From Pectobacterium actinidiae (lineage in GTDB: Bacteria; Pseudomonadota; Gammaproteobacteria; Enterobacterales; Enterobacteriaceae): a stretch of DNA of 64,000 bases. Location of the stretch: the NCBI RefSeq assembly GCF_000803315.1, contig NZ_JRMH01000001.1:3162001-3226000 (forward strand), written 5' to 3'. Below, one piece after another: positions 30,813-40,404 of the stretch; position 1 is the first letter of the stretch, and each line of letters starts with the position of its first letter. A program made the translations under genes and the position numbers. The notes under the pieces are model-generated. The model did no database searches, was not told the DNA's origin, and was given only the letters and a program-made list of their open reading frames with translations.

Positions 30813-32347
30813 TGCCGTTAACGAACAATGAAAAAACCGAGATAAAGCCGCAAGAATTCGCGGCTATCGACCTGGGCTCCAATAGTTTTCACATGGTGAT
30901 CGCACGCGTGGTAAACGGTGCGCTTCAGGTATTGGGGCGTTTAAAACAGCGAGTACATCTGGCCGACGGGCTGGACAGCAAAAACATGCTCAGCGAAGAA
31001 GCTATTCAACGCGGCCTGAGCTGTCTGGCGCTGTTTGCTGAACGCCTGCAAGGCTTCCCTGCCATGAACGTTTCTATCGTCGGAACGCACGCGCTGCGTC
31101 AGGCGGCTAACGCGCAGGAATTTTTGCGCCGCGCGGCGGACATCATTCCCTATCCGATAGAGATCATTTCTGGCCATGAAGAAGCCCGCCTGATTTTTAT
31201 GGGCGTGGAGCATACACAGCCGGAAAAAGGCCGCAAGCTGGTCATCGATATCGGCGGTGGTTCTACCGAGCTGGTTATCGGTGAAGATTTCGAGCCGATG
31301 CTGGTAGAAAGCCGTCGTATGGGGTGCGTCAGCTTCGCACAGCAATTTTTCCCGAATGGTGAAATTAGCGAAGCCAACTTCAAGCGCGCCCGGTTGGCCG
31401 CAGCGCAAAAGCTGGAAACGCTGTCCTGGGAATACCGCATATACGGCTGGAAATTCGCCCTCGGTGCGTCTGGAACGATCAAAGCCACGCATGAAATTCT
31501 GGTGGAGATGGGAGAGAAAGACGGCCTGATTACCCCCGAGCGACTGGAAATGCTACGCACGCAAATCTTGCAGTTTAAGCACTTCAAAGCGCTGAGTCTG
31601 CCGGGTCTGTCCGAAGATCGTCAGTCAGTGCTGGTGCCCGGTCTGGCTATTCTGTGTGGTATTTTTGATGCGTTGGCAATCAAAGAATTACGTCTGTCCG
31701 ATGGTGCGCTGCGCGAAGGCGTGCTGTACGAAATGGAAGGGCGTTTCCGCCATCAGGATATTCGTATCCGTACCGCGCAGAGTCTGGCGACCCATTACAA
31801 TATCGACCGCGAGCAGGCGCGACGCGTACGGGAAACCACGCAGCAGCTTTATGCGCAGTGGGCAGAGCAAAATCCTAATCTGGTGCATCCACAGCTTGAG
31901 GCTATTTTAAACTGGGCTTCTATGCTGCATGAAGTGGGATTAGGCATTAACCATAGCGGCATGCACCGTCATTCCGCTTACATTCTGCAAAATACCAATC
32001 TGCCCGGCTTCAATCAGGAGCAGCAGCTTGTCCTGTCAATGATCGTACGGTTGCACCGTAAAGCGATCAAGCTGGAAGAATTGCCGCGGTTGAACCTGTT
32101 CAAAAAGAAACAGTATTTGCCCATGATACAACTCTTGCGCCTCGCCACGCTGTTGAATAACCAGCGTCAGGCAACGACAACGCCGGAATCGTTACGGCTG
32201 CAAACTGATGACAACTACTGGACACTGACGTTCCCACGCGACTTCTTTACCAACAACACGCTGGTACAGCTGGATTTGGAACGAGAACAGGAATATTGGC
32301 AGGACGTCACAGGCTGGAAGCTGATGATTGAGGAAGAAAAAACCTGA
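30812..32347 (+). CDS. ppx: Exopolyphosphatase
   Basis: 511 aa (E. coli 513), ASKHA-fold Ppx/GppA family. N-terminal [16 protein letters not shown] and [14 protein letters not shown] are the two phosphate-binding loops, and [14 protein letters not shown] belongs to the second domain. The C-terminal half has the HD-like region [17 protein letters not shown]. It trims terminal phosphates from polyphosphate, opposing Ppk. Translationally coupled to ppk through TAATG. Confidence 0.97.
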   Translation: MPLTNNEKTEIKPQEFAAIDLGSNSFHMVIARVVNGALQVLGRLKQRVHLADGLDSKNMLSEEAIQRGLSCLALFAERLQGFPAMNVSIVGTHALRQAANAQEFLRRAADIIPYPIEIISGHEEARLIFMGVEHTQPEKGRKLVIDIGGGSTELVIGEDFEPMLVESRRMGCVSFAQQFFPNGEISEANFKRARLAAAQKLETLSWEYRIYGWKFALGASGTIKATHEILVEMGEKDGLITPERLEMLRTQILQFKHFKALSLPGLSEDRQSVLVPGLAILCGIFDALAIKELRLSDGALREGVLYEMEGRFRHQDIRIRTAQSLATHYNIDREQARRVRETTQQLYAQWAEQNPNLVHPQLEAILNWASMLHEVGLGINHSGMHRHSAYILQNTNLPGFNQEQQLVLSMIVRLHRKAIKLEELPRLNLFKKKQYLPMIQLLRLATLLNNQRQATTTPESLRLQTDDNYWTLTFPRDFFTNNTLVQLDLEREQEYWQDVTGWKLMIEEEKT

Positions 32348-32442
32348 CTGATGAAAACGTTACGTGGGAATCCGAGCCTGCACCGGACGGTGCCGTAGCG
32401 CAAAATCGCGCAGCGGTGCTGGTCGGTTAGGGCTGATTAACG

Positions 32443-32469
32443 TAAAGTTTACAGAGATGGGGCCGATAC
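32443..32469 (+). promoter_or_regulatory. Sigma-28 (FliA) promoter upstream of the YjfB-like gene
   Basis: TAAAGTTT, an 11-base spacer, then GCCGATAC, which matches the flagellar sigma factor consensus TAAAGTTT-N11-GCCGATAA at 15 of 16 positions with exact spacing. The start codon of the motility gene is 110 bp downstream, so the message would carry a 5' leader of about 100 bases. Confidence 0.85.
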
Positions 32470-32579
32470 CAAAATGATGGCTGGCGAGAATTTTTCGCCA
32501 ACGTCGTGCAACCTCGGTGGAAAGGCGCGCTTCCTTTCCATACCGGATATCAATCCAACTCAGTGTTAAGGAGAGTGAA

Positions 32580-32768
32580 ATGGATGTATCACAGATTGCA
32601 TCACTCGCGACCGACCTCAGCAACATGCGTACCAGCAATGAGGCCAGTGCGCTTGTGCTGAAAAAAGCGCTCGATAGCCAAGAGGCTGTTGCTTTAGGTA
32701 TTTTGCAGGCATTACCACCTCTGCCAGCAAATCCGGCGATTGGGCGTAACGTCAATACCACGGCGTAA
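32580..32768 (+). CDS. YjfB-family putative motility protein
   Basis: 62 aa small soluble protein. AAGGAGAG upstream fixes the start at 32580 (MDVSQIASLATDLSNM). The family hallmarks are the alanine-rich helix VLKKALDSQEAVALGILQAL, then a proline patch LPPLPANP and the C-terminal IGRNVNTTA. Pfam calls this family a putative motility protein. Here a near-perfect sigma-28 promoter supports late flagellar expression. Biochemical function unknown. Own terminator downstream. Confidence 0.85.
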   Translation: MDVSQIASLATDLSNMRTSNEASALVLKKALDSQEAVALGILQALPPLPANPAIGRNVNTTA

Positions 32769-32784
32769 TTCCCTTGTACTACAC

Positions 32785-32816
32785 AACCCGCTTATCCGTT
32801 TTTGAGCGGGTTTTTT
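32785..32816 (+). terminator. Terminator of the YjfB-like gene
   Basis: Stem AACCCGCT/AGCGGGTT with a 12-base loop, followed by a run of T, 16 bp after the stop codon. Confidence 0.9.
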
Positions 32817-32997
32817 GCTGATTCCCTTTTAATGCCCTTTCCTTTTCACACCGGCCTCTAACGTCTCTCTCCTTGCACCGAACGTGCGAAAACCGGATCG
32901 ACCATCATCTTTTTCACTGAGGTACATTGACCTCGCCTACTGCTTGTGCCTAAATAAACAACAGCGAATGTTCGCTTTTATAGAGGATTAACTGGTA

Positions 32998-33213
32998 ATG
33001 TCCACGCTTACCCACAGACGACGATTATCGATACGCCCGCGACGAAGTGGCTCTCGGATCGCCCGTGCTGTTTTACTCATCAGCTTCATCATTCTTTTAG
33101 GCCGTTTTGCCTACTCCACCATTACCGCGTTTGGTCATCATCAAGACAAACAGCAGCAGCGTGCTGAACAATTACTGCTTCCTGCCAACGTACTCGCCAA
33201 TCAGAAAGAATAG
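32998..33213 (+). CDS. YfgG-like small membrane protein (DUF2633)
   Basis: 71 aa: a basic N-terminus (THRRRLSIRPRRSGSR), one transmembrane helix at about residues 22-42 (IARAVLLISFIILLGRFAYS) and a short polar tail. It closely resembles E. coli YfgG (VLLISFIFFFGRF, then HHQ) and sits downstream of ppx as in E. coli. Work on E. coli YfgG, as I recall it, links the protein to metal stress; the mechanism is unknown. The hairpin at 33325-33347 probably ends its message. Confidence 0.8.
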   Translation: MSTLTHRRRLSIRPRRSGSRIARAVLLISFIILLGRFAYSTITAFGHHQDKQQQRAEQLLLPANVLANQKE

Positions 33214-33324
33214 CGCTTAACCAATCCGTTCCTTATATTCTCTTGTTCTTCATCAGGCTTGTTGCCTTCCTATTGCTGCGCCTGTCATTCATGCCCGTTG
33301 TCATTCAGGTGATGCCATACCAAT

Positions 33325-33347
33325 AAAAAAACGTCGGGAACGTTTTT
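33325..33347. terminator. Terminator between yfgG-like gene and ohr
   Basis: AAAAACGT-CGGGA-ACGTTTTT: eight-base stem with A-run and T-run on either side. It overlaps the first bases of the two-hairpin repeat copy B. Confidence 0.7.
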
Positions 33348-33408
33348 CTACGTTGCGTAGCAACGGCCCGAAGGGTGACGGACGAGGATATCCGTCATAA
33401 AAAAAACG
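33340..33408 (+). repeat. Two-hairpin intergenic repeat, copy B
   Basis: Matches 521-588. First hairpin CGTTGC-GTA-GCAACG, second TGACGGAC with ATCCGTCA, followed by an A-run. Between the hairpins GCCCG-AGGGTGACGGAC is conserved. It lies in the gap between the yfgG-like gene and the convergent ohr. Confidence 0.7.
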
Positions 33409-33472
33409 GCAGTGCGAATCCTCCGCAGCCACCGTTTTCATCAACCAACAGTACGTTTGTTTCAAACCGGAC

Positions 33473-33898
33473 TTAGACGATAGTCAGAGTCACGTCGATG
33501 TTGCCGCGCGTTGCATTGGAATATGGGCAAACAATATGGGCTTTCTGCACTAAATCTTCAGCCACGGCGCGATCCAGGCCCGGCAGGGAAATTTTCAACT
33601 CAACTTCGATACCAAACCCGGTCGGGATGGCACCGATACCTACGCTACCATTTACCGTGGTATCAGCCGGGACCGCGATTTTGTCACGCGCACCGACAAA
33701 TTTCATCGCGCCAAGGAAACAGGCAGAATAGCCCGCGGCGAACAGCTGCTCTGGGTTCGTCCCTTCACCGCCTGCGCCACCCAGCTCACGTGGGGTCGTC
33801 AATTTAATATCAACCGCGTTATCGGAAGACACCGCACGACCATCACGACCACCGGTGGCCTGAGCATGAGCAACGTATAATACTTTTTCAATAGACAT
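33473..33898 (-). CDS. ohr: Organic hydroperoxide resistance protein (Ohr, OsmC family)
   Basis: 141 aa from the ATG at 33898 ([17 protein letters not shown]), preceded by TGGAG. Ohr is a cytoplasmic thiol peroxidase that reduces organic and fatty acid hydroperoxides. The two reactive cysteines lie in [11 protein letters not shown] and [12 protein letters not shown], the Ohr-type arrangement, and [12 protein letters not shown] is diagnostic. It is followed upstream by ohrR, and both promoters contain the same operator-like sequence. Confidence 0.96.
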   Translation of the reverse strand: MSIEKVLYVAHAQATGGRDGRAVSSDNAVDIKLTTPRELGGAGGEGTNPEQLFAAGYSACFLGAMKFVGARDKIAVPADTTVNGSVGIGAIPTGFGIEVELKISLPGLDRAVAEDLVQKAHIVCPYSNATRGNIDVTLTIV

Positions 33899-33963
33899 AA
33901 TGTGACTCCAGATAGTTAGGAATGGCCTAAGAGAGTGTAGATGTGACTCAGACGTCACTTAAA

Positions 33964-33988
33964 TAGCGAAAAATTAAATCGCGAACTA
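33964..33988 (-). promoter_or_regulatory. Probable OhrR operator in the ohr promoter
   Basis: The minus strand reads TAGTTCGCGATTTAAT then TTTTCGCTA. It shares the 10-mer GCGATTTAAT and the following TTCG-TA with 34569-34593 ahead of ohrR. Both contain the dyad CGA-N9-TCG with an AT-rich centre, as expected for a MarR-family dimer. Confidence 0.65.
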
Positions 33989-34069
33989 CTTATTTATTTA
34001 AAAAAACGACGTCGATAAGATGACGCTGGCTAACTGATTTCGCGGTGCGCAAGGCAATCGCGAGTATCT

Positions 34070-34507
34070 TCAAAGATGCTCAATCAGATTCTTACGCAGC
34101 GTCTCTAAATCTTTTTTGATCGTCTGCAACTGGTCAAGATGGCATTCCGTCGCGCAAAACACGCTTTCAGGAATCTCTCGAGCCTGTTGCTGAAGTGCTC
34201 GTCCTGCTTCAGTTAACCCGACCAGCACCTGACGTTCATCTTCTGTTCCTCGATTACGTACCACTAAGCCTGCGCTTTGTAAGCGCTTGAGCAACGGCGT
34301 TAGCGTGGCAGAATCAAGATACAGACGCTCGCCTAGCTCAGACACCGTCAAACCATCACGCTCCCACAGCACCAGCATCACCAGATATTGGGGATAGGTC
34401 AGATTCAATTCAGACAGCAAACGACGATACAGTTTATTCATCGCCAAATTGGCTGAATACAGTGCGAAGCACAGCTGTCCATCCAGTTTGTAAGCGTTAT
34501 CGTTCAT
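34070..34507 (-). CDS. ohrR: OhrR, peroxide-sensing MarR-family repressor
   Basis: 145 aa from the ATG at 34507 ([20 protein letters not shown]); an ATG four codons upstream (34519) is also possible. LCFALYSA holds the conserved N-terminal redox cysteine of OhrR. The MarR winged helix spans about 45-110 ([37 protein letters not shown]). Oxidation of the cysteine by organic hydroperoxides releases DNA and derepresses ohr. It is followed by ohr on the same strand, 171 bp away. Confidence 0.94.
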   Translation of the reverse strand: MNDNAYKLDGQLCFALYSANLAMNKLYRRLLSELNLTYPQYLVMLVLWERDGLTVSELGERLYLDSATLTPLLKRLQSAGLVVRNRGTEDERQVLVGLTEAGRALQQQAREIPESVFCATECHLDQLQTIKKDLETLRKNLIEHL

Positions 34508-34568
34508 CGTCTCTGCCATCGGTATCGGTTACGTTTCTGGAACTGACTATATATCGCCCAAAACTAAG

Positions 34569-34593
34569 TAGCAAGCGATTTAATAATTCGTTA
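34569..34593 (+). promoter_or_regulatory. Probable OhrR operator in the ohrR promoter
   Basis: TAGCAAGCGATTTAAT then AATTCGTTA, about 60 bp upstream of the ohrR start codon. It matches the ohr promoter site at about 19 of 25 positions, so OhrR probably represses its own gene as well. Confidence 0.6.
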
Positions 34594-34735
34594 GATAAAA
34601 ATGCATCAAAAACACGTCTGGGTACTATCGCATACCTTTCAAACGGCGATTCGCCAGTATTCCTATTCTTAATCTACTGATTTTGCGCTACGTTTAATAA
34701 AACACGGATAAAAAACAGATCGAGCATAAAACATT

Positions 34736-36202
34736 ATGTCGAGTGTAAAAAAACTTACCGACCTCCGGCGCCGCATCTCCCTTCTGCTGTTGGAAAATAA
34801 AGAACTGGTTGAAGATATTATCAACCGGCAGCCGCGCTTGACGGAACGCGACGGCGGTGACACGGCGTTAAGTAACAAAATCGGGCTGCGTGACAAAAGT
34901 ATCCTGCTCGATCAAACCGCAGAAATCAGCGAGCTTATCATCGGGCTACATGCCGCTGACCTTGCCGATTTGCTGGAGTCTTTACCGCAGGATGAACGTC
35001 TGGCGCTATGGCGACTTATCCCGATAGCGAAGCGCGGCCACGTGTTGATTGAGGCCTCTGACAGCATTTCTGACGATCTGATCGGCGATATGCAGGACAA
35101 AGAAATCCTGAGAGCGGTTCGGATACTGGATGTCGACGAGCAGGCTCAGCTGTCGCGCCTCGTTCCTCGTCATCTGCTGGGCAGAATACTGACGTCGCTT
35201 GAGCCGAAGCAGCGCGCGCAGCTACGCGCCGCCATCAATTATGATGAAGACTGTCTCGGCCACATGATGGATTTCAAGCTCATCACCGTGCGCGCCGATG
35301 TTACGCTCGCGACCGTACAGCGCTATCTGCGCTACCGCAAAAAGATCCCCAATTCCACCGATAAGCTGTTTGTTACCGATCGTAAGAACACGCTGATCGG
35401 CGAGCTGTCGCTGGCCAGTATCCTGCTCCACTCGCCCCAGGCTCTGGTTACTGACGTCATGGATGCTCAACCGTTGAGGTTCCAGCCTGAAGATAAAGTC
35501 GAAGAGGCCGCAGGGGCTTTTGAACGTTACGATTTAATTTCCAGCGCCGTGGTCGATAGCAAAGGGAAACTCATGGGACGCCTGACGATTGAGGACATCT
35601 TCGACGTTGTAAACCGGGAAAGCGACAGCAATCTGCGGCGTTCAGGGGGGTTAACACCTTCTGAAGATGTCTACGCACCTGTGTATAAATCGTTCCGCAA
35701 CCGCTGGGCATGGCTGGCTATCAATCTTTGTACGGCACTTATTGCCTCACGGGTCATCGGCCTGTTTGAACATACGTTGTCCCATTTGGTGGCGCTGGCG
35801 ACGCTCATGCCGATTGTTGCCGGAATCGGCGGAAATACCGGCAACCAGACGATCACCATGATTGTGCGTGCACTGGCGTTGCATCAGCTTGAACACGGCA
35901 AGAAATCGTACCTGCTGCTAAAAGAATTAGGCGTTGCGCTGGTAAACGGGGTGATATGGGGCACGATTATGGGCGTGGTAACCTTCCTACTTTATGGCAA
36001 CGCCGCAATGGGTGGCGTGATGATGCTGGCGATTCTGCTGAACTTGCTGCTCGCCGCGTTGATGGGCGTCGCTATCCCGCTGATCATGATGAAACTCGGC
36101 CGCGATCCGGCCATCGGCTCCAGCGTCATGATCACTGCCATCACCGATACCGGTGGTTTCTTTATCTTTCTTGGACTAGCAACGCTGCTTCTGCTTCCTT
36201 AA
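34736..36202 (+). CDS. mgtE: MgtE magnesium transporter
   Basis: 488 aa. Order of domains: an N-terminal helical MgtE_N superhelix to about 170 (LHAADLADLLESLPQDERL), a CBS pair at about 170-300 (VTDVMDAQPLRFQPEDKVEE), then five transmembrane helices from about 320. The pore signature GIGGNTGNQTITMIVRALAL lies in the second helix. The C-terminal ITAITDTGGFFIFLG completes the channel. MgtE is a Mg2+-gated channel of the inner membrane. No Mg riboswitch was seen in the 216 bp upstream. It shares a terminator with the convergent galK. Confidence 0.95.
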   Translation: MSSVKKLTDLRRRISLLLLENKELVEDIINRQPRLTERDGGDTALSNKIGLRDKSILLDQTAEISELIIGLHAADLADLLESLPQDERLALWRLIPIAKRGHVLIEASDSISDDLIGDMQDKEILRAVRILDVDEQAQLSRLVPRHLLGRILTSLEPKQRAQLRAAINYDEDCLGHMMDFKLITVRADVTLATVQRYLRYRKKIPNSTDKLFVTDRKNTLIGELSLASILLHSPQALVTDVMDAQPLRFQPEDKVEEAAGAFERYDLISSAVVDSKGKLMGRLTIEDIFDVVNRESDSNLRRSGGLTPSEDVYAPVYKSFRNRWAWLAINLCTALIASRVIGLFEHTLSHLVALATLMPIVAGIGGNTGNQTITMIVRALALHQLEHGKKSYLLLKELGVALVNGVIWGTIMGVVTFLLYGNAAMGGVMMLAILLNLLLAALMGVAIPLIMMKLGRDPAIGSSVMITAITDTGGFFIFLGLATLLLLP

Positions 36203-36214
36203 GTATATGAATGT

Positions 36215-36245
36215 AAAAAAGGGTTTTATGAATAAAACCCTTTTT
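36215..36245. terminator. Bidirectional terminator mgtE / galK
   Basis: Stem AAAAAGGGTTTTAT with ATAAAACCCTTTTT, symmetrical with A-run and T-run, between the convergent stops of mgtE and galK. Confidence 0.9.
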
Positions 36246-36267
36246 ACCTGCCATTACCGGACGAGGC

Positions 36268-37431
36268 TTAACTCACACGCCCTGCACCGCCGGATGCCTG
36301 ACACAGATAGATCGACGGCTGAAGCCCGGTGCGTGCCGGATATTCACGTTCAATCACCTGTTTAACTTCGTCAGTCAGCGCCGAAGGAATAAGGGCAACG
36401 ATGCAGCCACCGAAACCGCCGCCGGTCATACGCACACCGCCCCGCTCACCAACATACTCCTGAATCAGATCCACCAGCGCATCAATCGGGGGCACGGTAA
36501 TTTCAAAATCATCGCGCATGGAGACATGCGATTCGGCCATCAACATAAACAAACGGTGTGCATCCTGGCGTGCCAGCGCATCGGCCGCTTCCAGCGTACG
36601 ACGGTTTTCGGTAATAACATGCCGCGCACGGCGTACCGCCACCGGATCCAGTCCCTCGATTCCGGCTTCAAATTGCGACAGTGAAACATCGCGCAGCGCC
36701 TTGACGTTAAAGTGACGCGCCGCCGATTCACACTGTTGGCGGCGTGTGTTGTATTCGCTATCCACCAGCCCACGACGCACGTTAGAATTCACGATCAGGA
36801 CGTCAACGCCATCGAGCATACGCACAGAGCGACCTTCCAGGGAGCGACAATCGATCAACAGCGCCTGACCGACACGCCCTTGAGCGGAAATAAACTGATC
36901 CATAATACCGCAGCTACAGCCGACAAAATCGTTTTCCGCCTGCTGACCATTCAACGCCACATCCAACTGGCTGATATCCAGATCATTCAGCTCTTTAAAC
37001 GTCTGCCCGATAGCCACTTCCAGCGAGGCCGACGAGCTTAGCCCTGCGCCAGAAGGCACATTACCGGAGACCACCATATCCATGCCGGTGAGCGGCAGGC
37101 CGCGCGCCAGCAAAAATTTCACCGTTCCACGAATATAGTTCGCCCAGGTATAGTCCGGGTGAGGCACAATCTCTTTGGCGAGATCGAATTCATCCTGCTG
37201 GTTGTCAAAATCCACCGCCACCACCCGTACGATACCATCCTGGCGTACCGCCGCGCTGACTACCGTCTGGTAATCGATAGCACAAGGCAAGACAAAACCA
37301 TCGTTATAGTCGGTGTGCTCACCAATCAGGTTGACCCGGCCGGGAGCCTGAATAGCCGCGTGCGGCGCATAGCCAAATAATCGGACAAAAACAGACTCGG
37401 TTAACTGACGTAGAGAATCAATACGGCTCAT
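36268..37431 (-). CDS. galK: Galactokinase
   Basis: 387 aa GHMP kinase (E. coli 382) that phosphorylates galactose at C1. Signatures: [17 protein letters not shown] (galactose binding), [19 protein letters not shown] (ATP loop) and [18 protein letters not shown]. Its start has GAGG upstream, nine bases after galT. Galactose comes from GanB cleavage of galactan oligosaccharides encoded a few kb away. No galE is adjacent, so epimerisation must be done by a gene elsewhere. Confidence 0.97.
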   Translation of the reverse strand: MSRIDSLRQLTESVFVRLFGYAPHAAIQAPGRVNLIGEHTDYNDGFVLPCAIDYQTVVSAAVRQDGIVRVVAVDFDNQQDEFDLAKEIVPHPDYTWANYIRGTVKFLLARGLPLTGMDMVVSGNVPSGAGLSSSASLEVAIGQTFKELNDLDISQLDVALNGQQAENDFVGCSCGIMDQFISAQGRVGQALLIDCRSLEGRSVRMLDGVDVLIVNSNVRRGLVDSEYNTRRQQCESAARHFNVKALRDVSLSQFEAGIEGLDPVAVRRARHVITENRRTLEAADALARQDAHRLFMLMAESHVSMRDDFEITVPPIDALVDLIQEYVGERGGVRMTGGGFGGCIVALIPSALTDEVKQVIEREYPARTGLQPSIYLCQASGGAGRVS

Positions 37432-37440
37432 AAAATGACC

Positions 37441-38481
37441 TCAAATTTGCTCACGAAAATGGATATCACTCACGCTGCGTAAACGTTCAGCGGCCTGCTC
37501 TGCCGTCAGATCACGCTGTGCCTCAGCCAGCATTTCATAGCCGACCATAAATTTGCGCACGCTGGCGGAACGTAATAACGGGGGATAAAAATGGGCATGT
37601 AGCTGCCAGTGTGTAATGTCATCCCCCTTGAACGGCGCGCCATGCCACCCCATCGAATAGGGGAATGAGCATTGGAACAGGTTGTCGTAACGGCTGGTCA
37701 GCTTTTTCAGGATCAGCGCCAGACAGTCACGCTGAACGTCATTTAGCTGTGGCAACCGCTGTACGGCGAACTTGGGCAGTACCAGCGTTTCAAACGGCCA
37801 CGACGCCCAGTAAGGGACAACCGCCAACCAGTGATCCGTTTCCACTACGATGCGCGAACCGTCAGCCTGTTCGCGGCGAACGTAGTCCAGCAGTAGCGGC
37901 GAACCGTGACGGGAGAAATAGTCTCGCTGCTGCTCATCTTCACGCTGTACTTCGTTCGGCAGAAAATCGTTAGCCCAAACCTGCCCGTGCGGATGGGGAT
38001 TGGAGCACCCCATCATCGTCCCTTTATTCTCAAAGACCTGAACCCACGGATATCGCTTGCCCAGCTCTTCAGTCTGTTCGCTCCACGTCTCGATCACCGC
38101 TTTCAACGCTGGCAGCGAAAGCTGTGGCAGACTTTTGCTGTGATCGGGAGAAAAACAGATTACGCGGCTGACGCCACGAGCTTGCTGAACACGGAAAAGC
38201 TCATCATCGCCCGATGGTGCATCCGGCGTGTCCTCCATCAGAGCTGAAAAGTCATTCGTAAAAACAAAGGTGCCCTGATAGTGCGGATTGATATCGCCAG
38301 TAATCCGTTTATTGCCCGCACATAGGTAGCAGGTCGGATCGTAAGGCGGCGGCGTAGAACGATCCGGTTCATCCTGCTGACCCTGCCAGGGGCGCTTTGC
38401 GCGATGCGGAGAAACCAGAATCCATTCGCCTTTCAGTGGATTAAAACGGCGGTGCGGATGTTCAGTTGGCTCAAACTGCAT
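37441..38481 (-). CDS. galT: Galactose-1-phosphate uridylyltransferase
   Basis: 346 aa (E. coli 348), HIT-like class I GalT. Zinc cysteines appear in TCYLCAGN, and the catalytic histidine triad in [13 protein letters not shown], where His forms the uridylyl intermediate. It exchanges UMP between UDP-glucose and galactose-1-phosphate. The start follows GAGGAATAG. First gene of the galTK operon. Two LacI-family operator-like sites and a CRP-like site lie between it and the divergent ganR. Confidence 0.97.
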   Translation of the reverse strand: MQFEPTEHPHRRFNPLKGEWILVSPHRAKRPWQGQQDEPDRSTPPPYDPTCYLCAGNKRITGDINPHYQGTFVFTNDFSALMEDTPDAPSGDDELFRVQQARGVSRVICFSPDHSKSLPQLSLPALKAVIETWSEQTEELGKRYPWVQVFENKGTMMGCSNPHPHGQVWANDFLPNEVQREDEQQRDYFSRHGSPLLLDYVRREQADGSRIVVETDHWLAVVPYWASWPFETLVLPKFAVQRLPQLNDVQRDCLALILKKLTSRYDNLFQCSFPYSMGWHGAPFKGDDITHWQLHAHFYPPLLRSASVRKFMVGYEMLAEAQRDLTAEQAAERLRSVSDIHFREQI

Positions 38482-38619
38482 AAGCTATTCCTCAATACAA
38501 AATATACATTCGGTACAGCAGCGGGCACCATCGCAGCCAATTGTATGGCGCTAACAGCCCGTCAGCGGCCTGGAAAAGGCATCAGGTCAGTCTGTAAACA
38601 TAGCCAGAGAAACACCTGA

Positions 38620-38635
38620 ATGTAATCAGTTTCAC
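38620..38635. promoter_or_regulatory. GalR/GanR-type operator (weaker) upstream of galT
   Basis: ATGTAATCAGTTTCAC matches GTGTAANCGNTTNCAC with changes at the first base and at the central G. It is 139 bp upstream of the galT start. Confidence 0.55.
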
Positions 38636-38707
38636 TCTATGTTATGGATAAAATAGCTGTAATAATGCTGAATACCGATAGCTTGCTATCGTTTATCTAT
38701 CACACGA

Positions 38708-38723
38708 GTGTAATCGGTTACCC
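38708..38723. promoter_or_regulatory. GalR/GanR-type operator between galT and ganR
   Basis: GTGTAATCGGTTACCC, a close match to the GalR/GalS type GTGTAANCGNTTNCAC. It lies in the 460-bp divergent region and can control both galTK and ganR. The galT-side site is 73 bp away, a spacing that would permit looping as in the E. coli gal operon. Confidence 0.75.
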
Positions 38724-38774
38724 TAAATTTAAACCTCAGACTGGTATTTTGGAAGAGAGAAATAGCCGATGATT

Positions 38775-38790
38775 GTTGATAGCGATCACA
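38775..38790. promoter_or_regulatory. Possible CRP site between galT and ganR
   Basis: GTTGA-TAGCGA-TCACA: the right half is perfect for TGTGA-N6-TCACA and the left half matches at three of five. Catabolite control of galactose genes is expected from the family, but this site is only moderate. Confidence 0.4.
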
Positions 38791-38944
38791 TAAGTACGGT
38801 CTGGATCAAAAAGGAAGCGTGGTCGGATAGGTAACATCCCCCAAAAACCTGTACATTTATAAATATAAGTAATCGATTTTTCTTTTAACTTGTGCGTTAG
38901 GCTGCGCTCCGCCTCACAACGCATTTGACCGCTCAGGAATGCCA

Positions 38945-39955
38945 ATGGCCACAATAAAGGATGTTGCTCGTCTATCAGGTGTATCAGTCGCTACGGTTTC
39001 ACGCGTGATTAATAACTCACCCAAAGCCAGTACCGCCTCAAAGGAAGCCGTACACAAGGCCATGGCGGAGCTGCAATATCATCCGAACGCTAACGCCAGA
39101 GCGCTCGCACATCAGAGTGCAGAAACCATGGGACTGGTCGTTGCCGATGTATCCGATCCTTTTTTCGGGACGATGGTTAAATCTGTCGAACAAATTGCAC
39201 AGGCAACGGGCAATTTTCTGCTGATAGGTAACGGCTACCACAATGCCGAGCAGGAAAAGAAAGCCATTGAACAGCTAATTCGCCACCGCTGTGCGGGGTT
39301 GATCGTGCATGCAAAAATGCTTTCAGATGAGGAACTGGCGGCGCTGATGAGCCACATTCCTGACATGGTGCTCATCAACCGCACATTACCCGGTTATGAA
39401 AACCGCTGTGTTGCACTCGACGACCGCTACGGCTCCTGGCTAGCAACACGTCATTTAATTCAGGAAGGGCATCAACGGATCGGTTTCCTTTGCTCTAATC
39501 ACCAAATTTCCGACTCCGCCGATCGCCTGCAAGGCTATGTGGATGCGCTGCAAGAGCACGGCATCGCACGGGACGAACGTCTCATCGCACGCGCCTCGCC
39601 AGACGAGGTGGGCGGAGAATCTGCCATGATGGAACTCCTGAGTCGAGGCGGCAATATGACGGCAGTGGTGTGCTACAACGATTCCATGGCCGCGGGCGCG
39701 CTTTCTGTCTTGAGCGATAACAGTATCAGCGTACCGCAGGACATGTCGGTCGTCGGGTTTGATGACGTATTGATCGCCCGCTATCTTCGCCCTCGTCTGA
39801 CCACTGTGCACTATCCGGTTTCCGCGATGGCGATTCAGGCAGCAGAATTAGCCATCGCGTTATCCCACGGTAAACAGCTCAGCGAAACCACGAATATGTT
39901 TAGCCCGACGCTGGTGCGTCGTCATTCCGTCAGCCCCCCTGTTAGTAAGAAATAA
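38945..39955 (+). CDS. ganR: GalR/GalS-like LacI-family regulator of galactan genes (GanR)
   Basis: 336 aa from the ATG at 38945, which has AGGA at six bases; the ATG two codons upstream has no spacing to the ribosome site. The LacI headpiece is MATIKDVARLSGVSVATVSR followed by VINNSPKAS. The effector domain resembles E. coli GalS and GalR closely (VVADVSDPFFGTMVK, IRHRCAGLIVHAKML, SVVGFDDVLIARYLRP, FSPTLVRRHSV). Sites of the matching operator type lie ahead of galT, ganL, ganK and ganE, so it probably senses galactose or galactobiose and represses the set. It corresponds in position to GanR of Dickeya. Confidence 0.9.
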   Translation: MATIKDVARLSGVSVATVSRVINNSPKASTASKEAVHKAMAELQYHPNANARALAHQSAETMGLVVADVSDPFFGTMVKSVEQIAQATGNFLLIGNGYHNAEQEKKAIEQLIRHRCAGLIVHAKMLSDEELAALMSHIPDMVLINRTLPGYENRCVALDDRYGSWLATRHLIQEGHQRIGFLCSNHQISDSADRLQGYVDALQEHGIARDERLIARASPDEVGGESAMMELLSRGGNMTAVVCYNDSMAAGALSVLSDNSISVPQDMSVVGFDDVLIARYLRPRLTTVHYPVSAMAIQAAELAIALSHGKQLSETTNMFSPTLVRRHSVSPPVSKK

Positions 39956-40150
39956 CAACGTTCAACACAGCTTGCCGACTCATCAGGCGAGCTGTGCTTT
40001 TCACTTCCCCCAGTTTTCTTCCTCCCTGTAGCGACCTTTTTTGTGATTCCAGAAATGTTTCCAACTCGGCAACGCATCACGCCTTTTAGGCAACGTTTCG
40101 AATGCTGATATAAAAAATTTTATGCTGCATTTGAATAACACAGCCAATAG

Positions 40151-40166
40151 GTGTAACCAGTTACAT
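40151..40166. promoter_or_regulatory. GanR-type operator 1 upstream of ganL
   Basis: GTGTAACCAGTTACAT: a good dyad of the GTGTAANCGNTTNCAC class with one change in the central CG. Confidence 0.7.
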
Positions 40167-40326
40167 ACCATTACACAGCAAATAACATCGCATCATGACT
40201 GATAAATACTCGAAACACGGCGTGTAACATCGTTAAGTCAGTGTAAATTTTGGTGTAACTATTTTGTATTTTGTGAGAACAATCATGTCACGCGCCATTT
40301 TATTCCCCCATAATCCTTCGCCATGA

Positions 40327-40342
40327 GTGGAAGCGTTTTACC
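40327..40342. promoter_or_regulatory. GanR-type operator 2 upstream of ganL
   Basis: GTGGAAGCGTTTTACC, matching the GalR form TGGAANCGTTTNCC well. It is 63 bp before the ganL start, near the expected promoter. Confidence 0.7.
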
Positions 40343-40404
40343 TCCGTTCACGTCATGTTATTTGGAACATCCACATTCTTACCCGAATAAGCGAAAGGTA
40401 TATT

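Larger units (their letters stand above)
39956..40404. other. Promoter region of ganL
   Basis: 449 bp between ganR and ganL. It holds two LacI-family operators (listed) and TTTTGTGAGAACAATCATGT near 40270-40290, a weak CRP-like sequence. GTGTAAATTTTGGTGTAACT near 40240 repeats the GTGTAA half-site without a partner. No coding sequence seen. Confidence 0.55.
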
